From assembly GCF_022809715.1 (NCBI RefSeq), contig NZ_CP094460.1:1674001-1738000 (forward strand): a DNA stretch of 64,000 nucleotides. The letters run 5' to 3'. The notes beneath the pieces were generated by a model. It saw nothing but the letters and a program-made list of their open reading frames with translations. It made no database searches and was not told where the DNA came from. Source of the stretch: Burkholderia pyrrocinia (GTDB lineage Bacteria > Pseudomonadota > Gammaproteobacteria > Burkholderiales > Burkholderiaceae). Numbering within the stretch: position 1 is the first letter of the stretch; each line of letters starts with the position of its first letter. Made by a program: the position numbers and the translations under genes. This document shows positions 16,927-25,715 of the stretch, piece after piece.

Positions 16927-18135
16927 TCACCAGTTCCACATCGACCCATCGCGCAGCCGCGCGACCGGCAGGTACGCGCGCTCGTACGGGTACTTCGCGG
17001 CCAGCGTCTCGTCGATGTCGACGCCGAGGCCCGGCACGTCGTCCATCACGAGATAACCGTCCTCGAACCGATAGCTGTGCGGAAACACTTCATCAGTTAG
17101 CGGGCTGTGCGGCATCAGTTCCTGGATGCCGAAGTTCGGCGCCCACAGCCCGAAGTTCACGGCCGCCGCCATGCAGACGGGCGACAGGTCGGTCGCACCA
17201 TGAAAGCCCGTGCGCACCTGGTACATCGCCGCGTAGTCGGCGATGCGGCGCACGTGCGTGATCCCGCCCGCGTGCACGATCGTCGCGCGGATGTAGTCGA
17301 TCAACTGGTCGCGGATCAGGTCCTTGCAATCCCAGATCGAGTTGAACACTTCGCCGACCGCGAGCGGTGTCGTCGTGTGCTGGCGGATCAGGCGGAATGC
17401 GTCCTGGTTCTCGGCGGGCGTCGCGTCTTCCAGCCAGAAGAGACGATGCGGCTCGAGATCGCGGCCGAGCCGCGCGGCCTCGATCGGCGTAAGCCGGTGA
17501 TGGGCGTCGTGCAGCAGGTGCGGCGCATCGCCGACCGCGTCGCGCACCTTGCGAAACAGCTCCGGCGTATGGCGCAGATAAAGCGCGGTATCCCACGGCT
17601 CTTCGGGCGGCAGGCCTTTTTCGGCGGGTTCGTACGCACCCGCGGTCTTGCCGACGCCGTACACCTTGTCGAGCCCCGGCACGCCCGACTGCACGCGGAT
17701 CGCGCGGAAGCCTGCCTCGATATGTGCGCGCACCGCGTCGACCGCTTCCTCATGATCGCGCCCGTTCGCGTGGCCGTACACCATCAGGCCGTCGCGGCTC
17801 TTGCCGCCGAGCAGCTGGTAGACAGGCATGCCCGCGAGCTTGCCCTTGATGTCCCACAACGCCATGTCGATCGCGGCAATCGCCGTCATCGTCACGGGCC
17901 CGCGCCGCCAGTACGCGCCGCGATACAGGTATTGCCAGATGTCCTCGATGTTGCGCGGGTCGCGGCCGACCAGACACGGAAACACGTGATCTTCCAGGTA
18001 CGCGCGCACCGCGAGCTCGCGCCCGTTGAGCGTCGCGTCGCCGAGACCGTAGACGCCTTCGTCGGTCACGATCTTCACCGTCACGAAGTTCCGGCCCGGA
18101 CACGTGACGATGGTCTGCAAGCGTTCGATTTTCAC
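16927..18135 (-). CDS. manD: D-mannonate dehydratase (enolase superfamily, RspA/ManD type)
   Basis: Dehydrates D-mannonate to 2-keto-3-deoxy-D-gluconate. The product is 402 residues, the length of characterised ManD proteins. Metal ligands fall at Asp210 (LLHDAHH), Glu236 (WLEDATP) and Glu262 (VGEVFN). The catalytic Tyr159 and His212 are also present, with the same numbering as the structurally known ManD of Novosphingobium. The N-terminal capping domain ([18 protein letters not shown]) is intact. All catalytic residues are there, so the gene should be active, though some ManD-subgroup members are slow or prefer D-gluconate. It lies 21 bp downstream of the GntR gene and 29 bp upstream of the rspB-like gene, so all three are co-transcribed. 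Confidence 0.93.
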   Translation of the reverse strand: MKIERLQTIVTCPGRNFVTVKIVTDEGVYGLGDATLNGRELAVRAYLEDHVFPCLVGRDPRNIEDIWQYLYRGAYWRRGPVTMTAIAAIDMALWDIKGKLAGMPVYQLLGGKSRDGLMVYGHANGRDHEEAVDAVRAHIEAGFRAIRVQSGVPGLDKVYGVGKTAGAYEPAEKGLPPEEPWDTALYLRHTPELFRKVRDAVGDAPHLLHDAHHRLTPIEAARLGRDLEPHRLFWLEDATPAENQDAFRLIRQHTTTPLAVGEVFNSIWDCKDLIRDQLIDYIRATIVHAGGITHVRRIADYAAMYQVRTGFHGATDLSPVCMAAAVNFGLWAPNFGIQELMPHSPLTDEVFPHSYRFEDGYLVMDDVPGLGVDIDETLAAKYPYERAYLPVARLRDGSMWNW

Positions 18136-18156
18136 TGCGCTCCTCCAGCGGGCGAT

Positions 18157-18885
18157 TCAGTCGACAAAGTAATGAGGCGCGCGGCTGCGCACGTCCGGCA
18201 GATGCGAGCCGATCCGGTCGACGTGCGTCGCGACCGATGCGCCGAGCAGCGCCATGTTGCGCGACGCGATATGCGCGAGGATCTGCTCGTGCTCCTGCAG
18301 CGCGCGGCGCGCATGATCCTCGACGCGGTCGAGCAGCAGCCAGCGCACGCGGTCGAACTGGCGCTTCATCGGCTGCAGCATTTCCCACACGTGCGGCCGG
18401 CCCGCGAACGCGAACATCCGGCCGTGCATCGCTTCGTCCAGTTCGAAGAACGCCTCGACATCGTGCGCGGCCACCGCGGCGCGCTGCGCGTCGATGATCC
18501 GCGACAGCTCCGCGAGTTGTTCCGCCGTGATTTTCTGCGCGAGCTCGACGTGGTTCGCGCATTCGAGCGTGCTGCGCGCGAACCGCCCTTCCTCGAGGAT
18601 CGACACCGGAATCGGCGCGACGAACGTGCCGACCTTCCGGTGGATCTGCACGAGCCGCTCGTCGGCCAGTTGCGCGAACGCCTCGCGCACGGGCGTGCGG
18701 CTGACCTTGATCGTCGTCGAGATCACGGCCTCCGACAGCGCGGTATGCGGCGGCAGCGCGCCCCGCACGATCGCGTGTCGCAGCAGCGCGTGCACCTGCT
18801 CCGTATAAGACCGGCTCTCGTCCAGCGAGAACCCCTGCAACGCCGTGACGACGACGTCTTCCTCAAATGCTGCCGTTTCGCTCAT
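18157..18885 (-). CDS. GntR-family (FCD) regulator of the sugar-acid cluster
   Basis: Transcription factor of 242 residues, starting at ATG 18885 (MSETAAFEED). The frame is open upstream to 19020, but that would run through both operators. The N-terminal winged helix holds TALSEAVISTTIKVSRTPVREAFAQLADERLVQ, the classic GntR pattern. The C-terminal FCD domain contains FFELDEAMHGRMFAFAG and the later HEQILAHIASRN histidines that usually bind a metal and an organic acid. Relatives include UxuR and ExuR, which sense hexuronates. It leads the minus-strand unit and faces uxuB; two near-identical TACCATGGTA operators lie between them. Confidence 0.9.
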   Translation of the reverse strand: MSETAAFEEDVVVTALQGFSLDESRSYTEQVHALLRHAIVRGALPPHTALSEAVISTTIKVSRTPVREAFAQLADERLVQIHRKVGTFVAPIPVSILEEGRFARSTLECANHVELAQKITAEQLAELSRIIDAQRAAVAAHDVEAFFELDEAMHGRMFAFAGRPHVWEMLQPMKRQFDRVRWLLLDRVEDHARRALQEHEQILAHIASRNMALLGASVATHVDRIGSHLPDVRSRAPHYFVD

Positions 18886-18912
18886 GTTTGCCGATGCATC
18901 TGACTCGATTTC

Positions 18913-18932
18913 GATAACTACCATGGTACACA
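18913..18932. promoter_or_regulatory. GntR operator candidate 1 (TACCATGGTA core)
   Basis: Perfect 10-bp palindrome at 18919-18928, with flanks GATAAC and CACA that recur almost unchanged in the second site. It lies 34 bp upstream of the GntR start. Confidence 0.7.
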
Positions 18933-19008
18933 ACACAGGTAAATTGATCGAACTGGCGTTTACACCAATAACTCCCGGTAAAAACCCGCAATAACCTTCA
19001 CTCACTCC

Positions 19009-19028
19009 GATATCTACCATGGTACAAC
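19009..19028. promoter_or_regulatory. GntR operator candidate 2 (TACCATGGTA core)
   Basis: Perfect 10-bp palindrome at 19015-19024, 19 bp before the uxuB start and 96 bp centre to centre from the first site. The longer shared core, GATA(A/T)CTACCATGGTACA, has one mismatch. Confidence 0.7.
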
Positions 19029-19043
19029 CCGTTACCGATCGTC

Positions 19044-20510
19044 ATGCCACCCGCACCCGACTCCCTGCGCACCGCGCCGCCCGGCACGCGCCGCCCCCGC
19101 TATGACCGGCACGCGGTCCGCACGGGCATCGTCCATCTCGGCCTCGGCGCATTCCACCGCGCGCATCAGGCGATCCATACGGAAACGGTGCTCGAACAGG
19201 GCGACCTGCGCTGGGGGATCGTCGGCGTCGAGCTGCGGCGGCGCCATACCGTCGACCTGCTCGCCGCGCAGGACCACCTGTACACGGTGACCGAACGCGA
19301 CGGCGACGGCGCGCGCACCCGGATCGTCGGCGCCGTGCACGACGCGCTGTTCGCGCCGGAATCGCTGCCCGCGCTGCTCGCGCTGATCGCCGATCCGCGC
19401 GTGTCGATCGTCAGCCTGACCGTGACCGAGAAAGGCTATTGCCGCCGGCCCGGCGGCGGCCTCGATGACGACGATCCCGCGATCCGCGCAGACCTCGCCG
19501 CGCCCGACACGCCGCGCACCGCGCTCGGCGTGATCGCCGCCGGCCTCCGGCAGCGGCCGGCCGGCGCGCCGCTCACCGTCGTCTGCTGCGACAACATGAC
19601 GTCGAACGGCGACACGCTGCGCGCGCTGCTGCTCGACTACGCGGCATGCGTCGACGACGGCGCGCTCGCGCGGCGCATCCGCGACGACGTCGCATTCCCG
19701 AACAGCATGGTCGACCGGATCGTGCCGGCCGCGACACCCGAATCGCTCGACTGGGCGCAAGCGCATCTCGGCGCGCGCGACGCGGCCGCGATCGTCTGCG
19801 AACCGTTCTCGCAATGGGTGATCGAGGATCGCTTCGCCGGCCCGCGCCCGCGCTGGGAAGACGCCGGCGCGCGCCTCGTTGCCGACGTGCTGCCGTACGA
19901 AACGATGAAGCTGCGGCTGCTGAACGGCTCGCATTCGGCGATCGCGTATGCAGGGCAGTTGCGCGGCCGCGCGACCGTGTCCGAGGCGATGGCCGATCCG
20001 GCGATCGCGGCGTTCGTCGACGGCGTGATGACGCACGACCTGCTCGCGACCGTCGACGTGCCGTCCGGCTTCGACGCGCACGACTATTGCGCGACGCTCG
20101 TGCGGCGCTACCGGAATCCGACGCTCGCGCACCGCACCGAACAGATCGCGATGGACGGCACGCAGAAGGTGCCGCTGCGCTGGCTGCCCGCGCTCGCCGA
20201 AAGCGCTGCGGCGGGCGTCGAGCGCCCGTATCTGGAGCGTGCGCTTGCGCTCTGGCTGTACTACCTGACCACCGCGCGCGACGCTTGCGGCCGGCCGCTG
20301 ACGATCAGCGACCCGGGCGCGGCCGCGCTCGCCGCGACGCTCGGCGCGGCCGGCGACGCGAACGGCGCGGTGCGTGCGGCGCTCGCCAGTCCCGCGCTCG
20401 CCGGCCCGGTCGCATGGCCCGACGCGCTGGTCGCGCGCGTCGGCGCGCATCTGTCGACGCTGCGCGCGCACGGCACCGACGCATTGCTCGCACCGCTGCA
20501 CGCACGCTGA
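19044..20510 (+). CDS. uxuB: fructuronate reductase / D-mannonate oxidoreductase (mannitol dehydrogenase family)
   Basis: NAD-dependent long-chain dehydrogenase of 488 residues that interconverts D-fructuronate and D-mannonate. The N-terminal nucleotide-binding segment is GIVHLGLGAFHRAHQA. The catalytic region KLRLLNGSHSAIAYAG contains the lysine and the asparagine-histidine pair of this family. The segment CDNMTSNGDTLRALLLDYA is also typical. The start lies only 19 bp after an operator and has no strong ribosome-binding site, so tight repression is likely. Mannitol or arabinitol dehydrogenase activity is possible for the family, but the neighbouring ManD makes mannonate the best substrate. 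Confidence 0.9.
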   Translation: MPPAPDSLRTAPPGTRRPRYDRHAVRTGIVHLGLGAFHRAHQAIHTETVLEQGDLRWGIVGVELRRRHTVDLLAAQDHLYTVTERDGDGARTRIVGAVHDALFAPESLPALLALIADPRVSIVSLTVTEKGYCRRPGGGLDDDDPAIRADLAAPDTPRTALGVIAAGLRQRPAGAPLTVVCCDNMTSNGDTLRALLLDYAACVDDGALARRIRDDVAFPNSMVDRIVPAATPESLDWAQAHLGARDAAAIVCEPFSQWVIEDRFAGPRPRWEDAGARLVADVLPYETMKLRLLNGSHSAIAYAGQLRGRATVSEAMADPAIAAFVDGVMTHDLLATVDVPSGFDAHDYCATLVRRYRNPTLAHRTEQIAMDGTQKVPLRWLPALAESAAAGVERPYLERALALWLYYLTTARDACGRPLTISDPGAAALAATLGAAGDANGAVRAALASPALAGPVAWPDALVARVGAHLSTLRAHGTDALLAPLHAR

Positions 20511-20639
20511 CCGCCCGCACGGCCGGTTGGCCGTCGCCGACGCGAACCGCGTGACGCCCCTGCCCGCCGATGTCGGTGTCGACGCGGCGAACGATGGAAA
20601 AGACATGACGGCCGGCCCACCGGCACGAAGGAGACAGAC

Positions 20640-21914
20640 ATGAAGCAGAAGTCGCAGGCATGGTTCACGGTATTCCTGCTGTTCATCGTGTATGGCATCA
20701 ACTATCTCGACCGCGTCGCGCTGTCGATCGTCGCGCCGATCGTGCAGACCGATCTCGGCATCGACGCCGCGCAGATGGGCATCGTGTTCAGCACGTTCTT
20801 CGTCGGCTACGCGCTGTTCAATTTCATCGGCGGGCTCGCGTCCGACCGGCTCGGGCCGAAGCTCGTGTACGTGCTGGCGGTCGGGCTCTGGTCGATCTTC
20901 TGCGGGATGACCGCGCTGACCGTCGGCTTCGTGAGCCTGCTGATCGTACGGCTGCTGTTCGGCATGGCCGAAGGCCCGCTGTGCTCGGCCGCGAACAAGA
21001 TGGTCAACAACTGGCTGCCGCGCGATGGCGCCGCGACCGCGATGGGGCTGCTCAGTGCGGGCTCGCCGCTCGGCGGCGCGATCGCGGGGCCGATCGTCGG
21101 CCTGCTGGCCGCGCAGTTCGGCTGGCGGCCGGCATTCTGGATCGTCTGCGCGATCGGGCTCGCGTGGGTCGTGCTATGGATGGCGTCGACGTCGGACCGT
21201 CCGGCCACGCCGGTGAACGACGCGCCGAACGTGCCTGCCGCCGCCCGCGCGGGTGACGACGACGCATCGGCGCCCGCGCGCACGCTGTCGCACTACGTGC
21301 GCCAGCCGCGCATCCTCGCAACCGCGGTCGCGTTCTTCAGCTACAACTACGTGCTGTTCTTCTTCCTGAGCTGGTTCCCGAGCTATCTCGTGCGCGCGCA
21401 TCACCTGAACATCAAGGAGATGAGCATCGCCACCGTCGTGCCCTGGCTCGTCGGCACGGTCGGCCTCGCATGCGGCGGCGCGATCTCGGATGCGCTCTAC
21501 CGGCTCACCGGCAACCTGCTGCTGTCGCGCCGGATCGTGCTCGTCACCTGCCTGCTCGGCGCGGGCGCATGCGTGGCGATCGCGGGCACCGTGCAGTCGA
21601 CGCAAGGCGCGGTCGCGCTGATGTCCGTGTCGCTGTTCTTCCTGTACGTCACCGGCGCGATCTACTGGGCGATCGTGCAGGATGTCGTGCACCCGGCGCG
21701 CGTCGGCGGCGTGAGCGGCTTCCTGCACTGCATGGGCAGCCTGTCGGGCGTGATCGGGCCTGCCGTGACCGGCTTCATCGTCGAACGCAGCGGTTCGTTC
21801 GCGTCGGCGTTCGTGCTGGCCGGCGCGATTGCGCTAGCGGGCGCCGTGCTGGCAGGCGTATTCGTGCGCAACGGCCGGCCGTCGGAAGTCCTGCGCGAAC
21901 GGGCGGCGCACTGA
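20640..21914 (+). CDS. MFS transporter, probable hexuronate/aldonate carrier
   Basis: Inner-membrane carrier of 424 residues of the anion:cation symporter family (ExuT/GudP type), with 12 membrane segments. The first helix FLLFIVYGINYLDRVALSIV has the expected NYLDR motif. LLFGMAEGPLCSAANKMVNNWLP and the later VVHPARVGGVSGFLHCMGSLSG match the hexuronate/glucarate branch. A purine-rich AAGGAGA lies seven bases before the ATG. It follows uxuB by 129 bp. Together with the MFS gene at 13353 this cluster has two carriers, perhaps with different substrate range. Confidence 0.88.
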   Translation: MKQKSQAWFTVFLLFIVYGINYLDRVALSIVAPIVQTDLGIDAAQMGIVFSTFFVGYALFNFIGGLASDRLGPKLVYVLAVGLWSIFCGMTALTVGFVSLLIVRLLFGMAEGPLCSAANKMVNNWLPRDGAATAMGLLSAGSPLGGAIAGPIVGLLAAQFGWRPAFWIVCAIGLAWVVLWMASTSDRPATPVNDAPNVPAAARAGDDDASAPARTLSHYVRQPRILATAVAFFSYNYVLFFFLSWFPSYLVRAHHLNIKEMSIATVVPWLVGTVGLACGGAISDALYRLTGNLLLSRRIVLVTCLLGAGACVAIAGTVQSTQGAVALMSVSLFFLYVTGAIYWAIVQDVVHPARVGGVSGFLHCMGSLSGVIGPAVTGFIVERSGSFASAFVLAGAIALAGAVLAGVFVRNGRPSEVLRERAAH

Positions 21915-22122
21915 CGCCCGCCGCGCGACATTCGCAACGCGACGCCGCTTCAGCCGGCGTCGCCCCCTCCCGCCCAATCATCGGACCCCCGAATATCTCC
22001 CATCCGATATCGCGATTTCCGGGATCGATCGCGCGCCCCTAGACTGGCTACGCGATGGCGACGCTGCGCCGCTGCACGGCAACGCGACACGCCCCCACAA
22101 AAACGATCCCGGGAGATAAGCC

Positions 22123-22914
22123 ATGTCCGACCGGCATGCGCGCCGAGGCGCGCTCAAGACACTCGGCCTCGCGGCCGGCACCGCACTGCTCGCGGCCACG
22201 CGCCACGTTCAAGCGGCGGCGCCCGAAACCGGCGCGCTGCTGCCCGGCGCCGCGGCGCGCCTCGCCGACCTCACGCGCCGCCTCGCGGCCGTGCCCAGAC
22301 GGCGCGACTTCAAGACGGTGCCGATGATCCTCGATCGCCCCGACCAGTGGGATCACGCGGCGCTCGCCGAAGTGATCGGCTATCGCGGCGGCCCGAAGCA
22401 GGTGTGGGACAACACCGAGCTCGGCGGCCCGTGGCTGAACCTGATGCGCAATTCGCTGAACGCGCAGATCTGGTCGTACGGCCATCCGGATTTCCTCGTC
22501 GTGTCGGCCACGCACGGCAGCGCGCATCTCGCGCTGTTCGACCAGGCCGCGTGGGACAAATATGGCCTCGCGAAACTGGCCGGCGCCGCCTTCCCGGCCA
22601 ACACGCTGCTCGACGCGAAGCCCGCGCAATCGAAGGGCGCGCAGGATCACGCGTTGCCCGACGGCGCCTTCTCGTCGCACGACAACAGCATCGCCGCACT
22701 GCGGCAGCGCGGCGTCGTATTCCTGTCGTGCCACAACGCGATCTGGGAGCTCGCGGAACGGCTCGACGGCGCGAACGCGAATCCCGACAAGCTGCCGCTC
22801 GACGCGCTCGCCGCCGACCTGACCAACCACGTGATCCCGTCGGCGATCGTCACGCCGGGCGCGGTCGGAACGCTGCCCGAGCTGCAGCAGGCCGGTTTCA
22901 CGTACGCGAAATGA
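22123..22914 (+). CDS. Tat-exported protein with DsrE-like character
   Basis: Periplasmic protein of 263 residues with a Tat signal: ARRGALKTLGLAAGTALLAA at residues 6-25. The mature part is not a family I can name firmly. The segment ALRQRGVVFLSCHNAIWELAERL near residue 200 recalls DsrE-type sulfur-carrier folds, including a cysteine where such proteins bind sulfur. The ATG follows GGGAGATAAGCC. The stop overlaps the next gene by four bases (ATGA), and the unit continues to a thiosulfate dehydrogenase, which makes a role in periplasmic sulfur handling plausible. That role is an inference. Confidence 0.65.
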   Translation: MSDRHARRGALKTLGLAAGTALLAATRHVQAAAPETGALLPGAAARLADLTRRLAAVPRRRDFKTVPMILDRPDQWDHAALAEVIGYRGGPKQVWDNTELGGPWLNLMRNSLNAQIWSYGHPDFLVVSATHGSAHLALFDQAAWDKYGLAKLAGAAFPANTLLDAKPAQSKGAQDHALPDGAFSSHDNSIAALRQRGVVFLSCHNAIWELAERLDGANANPDKLPLDALAADLTNHVIPSAIVTPGAVGTLPELQQAGFTYAK

Positions 22915-23990
22915 GCTCCACGATGACCTCGATCCACTCGCAATCGCCGTCGCGCCGCCGGCGGCGCACGCTGCGCGCCGCGCTGGCCGCGTGGCTGTGC
23001 TGCGCGTCCGCGCTTTCGCTCGCCGCCACCGCCACCGCCACCGCCACCGCCACCGCCACGACCATCTTTCCGCCCTGGCAGGACGGCCGCAACAACGACG
23101 CGATTCATCGTGGCCTCGAATTCACGGTGCCGCAGGTCGACGTGCTCGCCGATTTCCACGGCGACCTCACCGCGCCGAAGCTCGTGCTGTTCGTCGGCGG
23201 CAACTACTTCTTCGCGATGGCGCCGCTCGTCGCGAAGTTCGAGGAAGACCATCCCGAATACCGCGGCCGCATCTACTGGGAAACGATCCCGCCCGGCCTG
23301 CTCGTGAAGCAGATCCACGCGGGCGGCACGATCACCGTCGGCAACATGACGTGGACGGTCAGGCCCGACGCGTATTTCGCGGGGCTCGGCAAGATCGACG
23401 GGTTGATCGCGGACGGCACGCTCGCGGGCCCCGCCGTGCCGTACGTGACGAACCAGTTGACGATCATGGTGCGCGCGGGCAATCCGAAGCGCATCGCGTC
23501 GCTGAACGATCTCGCGCGGCCCGACGTGAAGCTCGCGATGCCGAACCCGGAATTCGAGGGCGTCGCGCGGCAGATCCACGCGTCGCTCGCGAAGGCCGGC
23601 GGCGACGCGCTCGCGCGCACCGTCTATGACGACAAGGTGCGCGCCGGCACGACCGAGCTCACGCACATCCACCATCGGGAAACCGCGCTGTTCCTGATGC
23701 AGGGGCGCGCGGACGCCGGCGTGCTGTGGCAATCCGAAGCGGCGTTCCAGGAGCAGGTCGGGCATCCGCTGATGCACATCGACATTCCGGCCGCGCAGAA
23801 TACGACGGCGATCTATGCGGGCGCGATGGTGAAGGACGCGCCGCATCCGGAAGCCGCGCGCGCGTGGCTCGCGTTCATCCGGTCGCCGGAAGCGTTCCGG
23901 ATTTTCCAGCGCTACGGCTTCGGCCGCTACGATGCGACAACCCCGGTGCAGCACCTCGCGCCGGGGCAGGACCGGCCCGACGCAGGCTGA
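22911..23990 (+). CDS. periplasmic solute-binding protein (ModA-like fold), no permease nearby
   Basis: Extracellular solute-binding protein of 359 residues. The start overlaps the preceding stop (ATGA); a second ATG at 22923 is possible. The signal peptide is unusual: the hydrophobic stretch AWLCCASALSL runs into an (Ala-Thr)6 tract encoded by a hexanucleotide repeat at 23025-23060. The mature part has type II binding-protein features: PKLVLFVGGNYFFAMAPLV, NQLTIMVRAGNPKRI, LARPDVKLAMPNPEFEGVA and RADAGVLWQSEAAFQ, similar to the molybdate/sulfate-binding group. No membrane or ATPase subunit follows. In this operon it may act as a periplasmic ligand carrier or sensor. The ligand is unknown. 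Confidence 0.75.
   Translation: MSSTMTSIHSQSPSRRRRRTLRAALAAWLCCASALSLAATATATATATATTIFPPWQDGRNNDAIHRGLEFTVPQVDVLADFHGDLTAPKLVLFVGGNYFFAMAPLVAKFEEDHPEYRGRIYWETIPPGLLVKQIHAGGTITVGNMTWTVRPDAYFAGLGKIDGLIADGTLAGPAVPYVTNQLTIMVRAGNPKRIASLNDLARPDVKLAMPNPEFEGVARQIHASLAKAGGDALARTVYDDKVRAGTTELTHIHHRETALFLMQGRADAGVLWQSEAAFQEQVGHPLMHIDIPAAQNTTAIYAGAMVKDAPHPEAARAWLAFIRSPEAFRIFQRYGFGRYDATTPVQHLAPGQDRPDAG
23025..23060 (+). repeat. hexanucleotide GCCACC repeat, six units, in-frame
   Basis: Six tandem GCCACC units (the last ends ACG) encode alternating Ala-Thr at the end of the signal peptide of the solute-binding protein. Gains or losses of units keep the frame, so length variation would only alter the export region. 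Confidence 0.85.
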
Positions 23991-24047
23991 CGGCAAAGGC
24001 CCGACCGCATGGCGGCGCGCACGCGACATACAACAAGGAGGGGACAC

Positions 24048-24734
24048 GTGAACGATATGGTCGACACACGGCGACGCCGGATCGCACCGCTGCTGCTTGC
24101 CGCAGCGGCACTGCTGGCCGGCCACGCGCACGCGGACGACGCGACGCTCGGCAAGACGCTCGCGACACAAGGCTCGGCGACGGGCGTCGCCGCGTGCATC
24201 GGCTGCCACGGCAGCCAGGGCGAAGGCAACCCAGCGGCTGGCTTCCCGCGCCTCGCGGGCACGAACGCCGTGTATCTGTCCGCGCAGCTTGCCGCGTTCG
24301 CGGACGGCAGCCGCCAGAATCCCGTCATGCAGCCGCTGTCGAAACTGCTGACGCCGCACGAACGCGACGCGGTATCCGCGTACTTCGCGAGCCTGCCCGC
24401 ACCGGCCGGCGTCTTCACCGCCGACGACACGTCGATCGATGCCGCGAACACCGGCGCGTGGCTCGCGACGCGCGGGCGCTGGTCGCAGGGCCTTCCCGCA
24501 TGCGCGCAGTGCCACGGCCCCGGCGGCCTCGGCGTCGGCACCGCGTTTCCGCCGCTCGCGGGGCAGCCTGCCGCGTATATCGCCGGCCAGTTGAACGGCT
24601 GGAAACACGGCACGCGCCCGCCCGGGCCGATGGCGCTGATGCCGATGATCGCCGGCAAGCTGTCCGATACCGACATCGACGCGGTGGCCGCTTACTACGC
24701 GCGCGGCGGCGCCGCACAAGGAGACCAGCGATGA
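24048..24734 (+). CDS. tsdB: diheme c-type cytochrome, probable electron acceptor of TsdA
   Basis: Periplasmic cytochrome of 228 residues. The GTG start is supported by a strong AAGGAGG six bases upstream. After a signal peptide ending at GHAHA, two class I cytochrome domains each carry a haem-binding motif: CIGCH and CAQCH. The distal methionines are in NPVMQPLS and MALMPMIAG. This arrangement matches TsdB and cytochrome c4. The stop overlaps the tsdA-like start by four bases. Thiosulfate dehydrogenases are often encoded beside such a diheme acceptor, so it probably carries electrons from TsdA to the oxidases. Confidence 0.82.
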   Translation: MNDMVDTRRRRIAPLLLAAAALLAGHAHADDATLGKTLATQGSATGVAACIGCHGSQGEGNPAAGFPRLAGTNAVYLSAQLAAFADGSRQNPVMQPLSKLLTPHERDAVSAYFASLPAPAGVFTADDTSIDAANTGAWLATRGRWSQGLPACAQCHGPGGLGVGTAFPPLAGQPAAYIAGQLNGWKHGTRPPGPMALMPMIAGKLSDTDIDAVAAYYARGGAAQGDQR

Positions 24735-25681
24735 TCGACCGCACGACGCTGATCCGCCGCGCACGCACCGCACTGCTCGGTGCGGCCTGGATGCCCGCGC
24801 TCGCGTTCGCGGCGGCGCCGCAGGACGCGCCGGCCGCCGCTTCCGCACCCATGGCCACACCGGCACCGGCCACAACCGCGGCGACAGCGGTCAAGCCGTT
24901 CACGCCGCCCGCCGAATCCGCGATGCCCGCCGACGGCTTCGGCAAGACCGTGAAGCTCGGCGAGCAGATCTTCCTGCACACGCCCGAGTTCGCGGGCAAG
25001 TACGTCGGCAACAAGCTGACCTGCGCGAGCTGCCACCTCGACGCGGGCCGCCGGCCCGATTCGAGCCCGATGTGGGCCGCGTACCTGCTGTATCCGGCCT
25101 ACCGCAGCAAGAACGGGCACGTAAACACGTTCGCCGAACGCCTGCAGGGGTGTTTCCAATACAGCATGAACGGCAAGGCGCCGCCGGCCGGCGACCCGAT
25201 CCTCGTCGCGCTCGAAACCTATTCGTACTGGCTCGCGAAGGGCGCGCCGATCGGCACGAAGCTGCCGGGGCAAGGCTTCCTGAAACTGCCGCCGCCCGCG
25301 CAAAAAGCCGACTACGCGCGCGGCGCCGCCGTCTACACGCAGCACTGCGCGCTGTGCCACGGCGCGGACGGCCAGGGGCAGTCGAGCGGCGGCAAGCCGG
25401 CCTTCCCGGCGCTGTGGGGCGCGCGCTCGTTCAACTGGGGTGCGGGGATGGGCGACATCCGCAACGCGGCCGGCTTCATCAAGGCCAACATGCCGCTCGG
25501 GCTCGGCGGCACGCTGACCGATCAGGAAGCGTGGGACGTCGCGACCTTCATGGACAGCCACGAACGTCCGCAGGACCCGCGCTTCACGGGCTCCGTGCAG
25601 GACACGCGCGCGAAGTTCCACGATTCGCCCGACTCGATGTACGGGCTCCGCGTGAACGGCCGCGTGCTCGGCGCACCATGA
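24731..25681 (+). CDS. tsdA: TsdA-type diheme thiosulfate dehydrogenase
   Basis: Periplasmic enzyme that joins two thiosulfates into tetrathionate. The product is 316 residues with a signal peptide and a low-complexity Ala/Pro linker to about residue 55. Haem 1 binds at Cys98-Cys101-His102 (CASCH), haem 2 at Cys206-Cys209-His210 (CALCH). A cysteine at 141 (LQGCFQYSMNGK) is placed like the unusual axial Cys ligand of TsdA haem 1, a feature that separates TsdA from ordinary cytochromes. ANMPLG offers the haem 2 methionine. The gene ends the four-gene unit begun at 22123. Some TsdA enzymes work better as tetrathionate reductases, so the direction of the reaction is not certain. Confidence 0.85.
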   Translation: MIDRTTLIRRARTALLGAAWMPALAFAAAPQDAPAAASAPMATPAPATTAATAVKPFTPPAESAMPADGFGKTVKLGEQIFLHTPEFAGKYVGNKLTCASCHLDAGRRPDSSPMWAAYLLYPAYRSKNGHVNTFAERLQGCFQYSMNGKAPPAGDPILVALETYSYWLAKGAPIGTKLPGQGFLKLPPPAQKADYARGAAVYTQHCALCHGADGQGQSSGGKPAFPALWGARSFNWGAGMGDIRNAAGFIKANMPLGLGGTLTDQEAWDVATFMDSHERPQDPRFTGSVQDTRAKFHDSPDSMYGLRVNGRVLGAP

Positions 25682-25715
25682 CGCCAGGCCGCACCGGCCA
25701 GCTCGGCCGGCGCGG

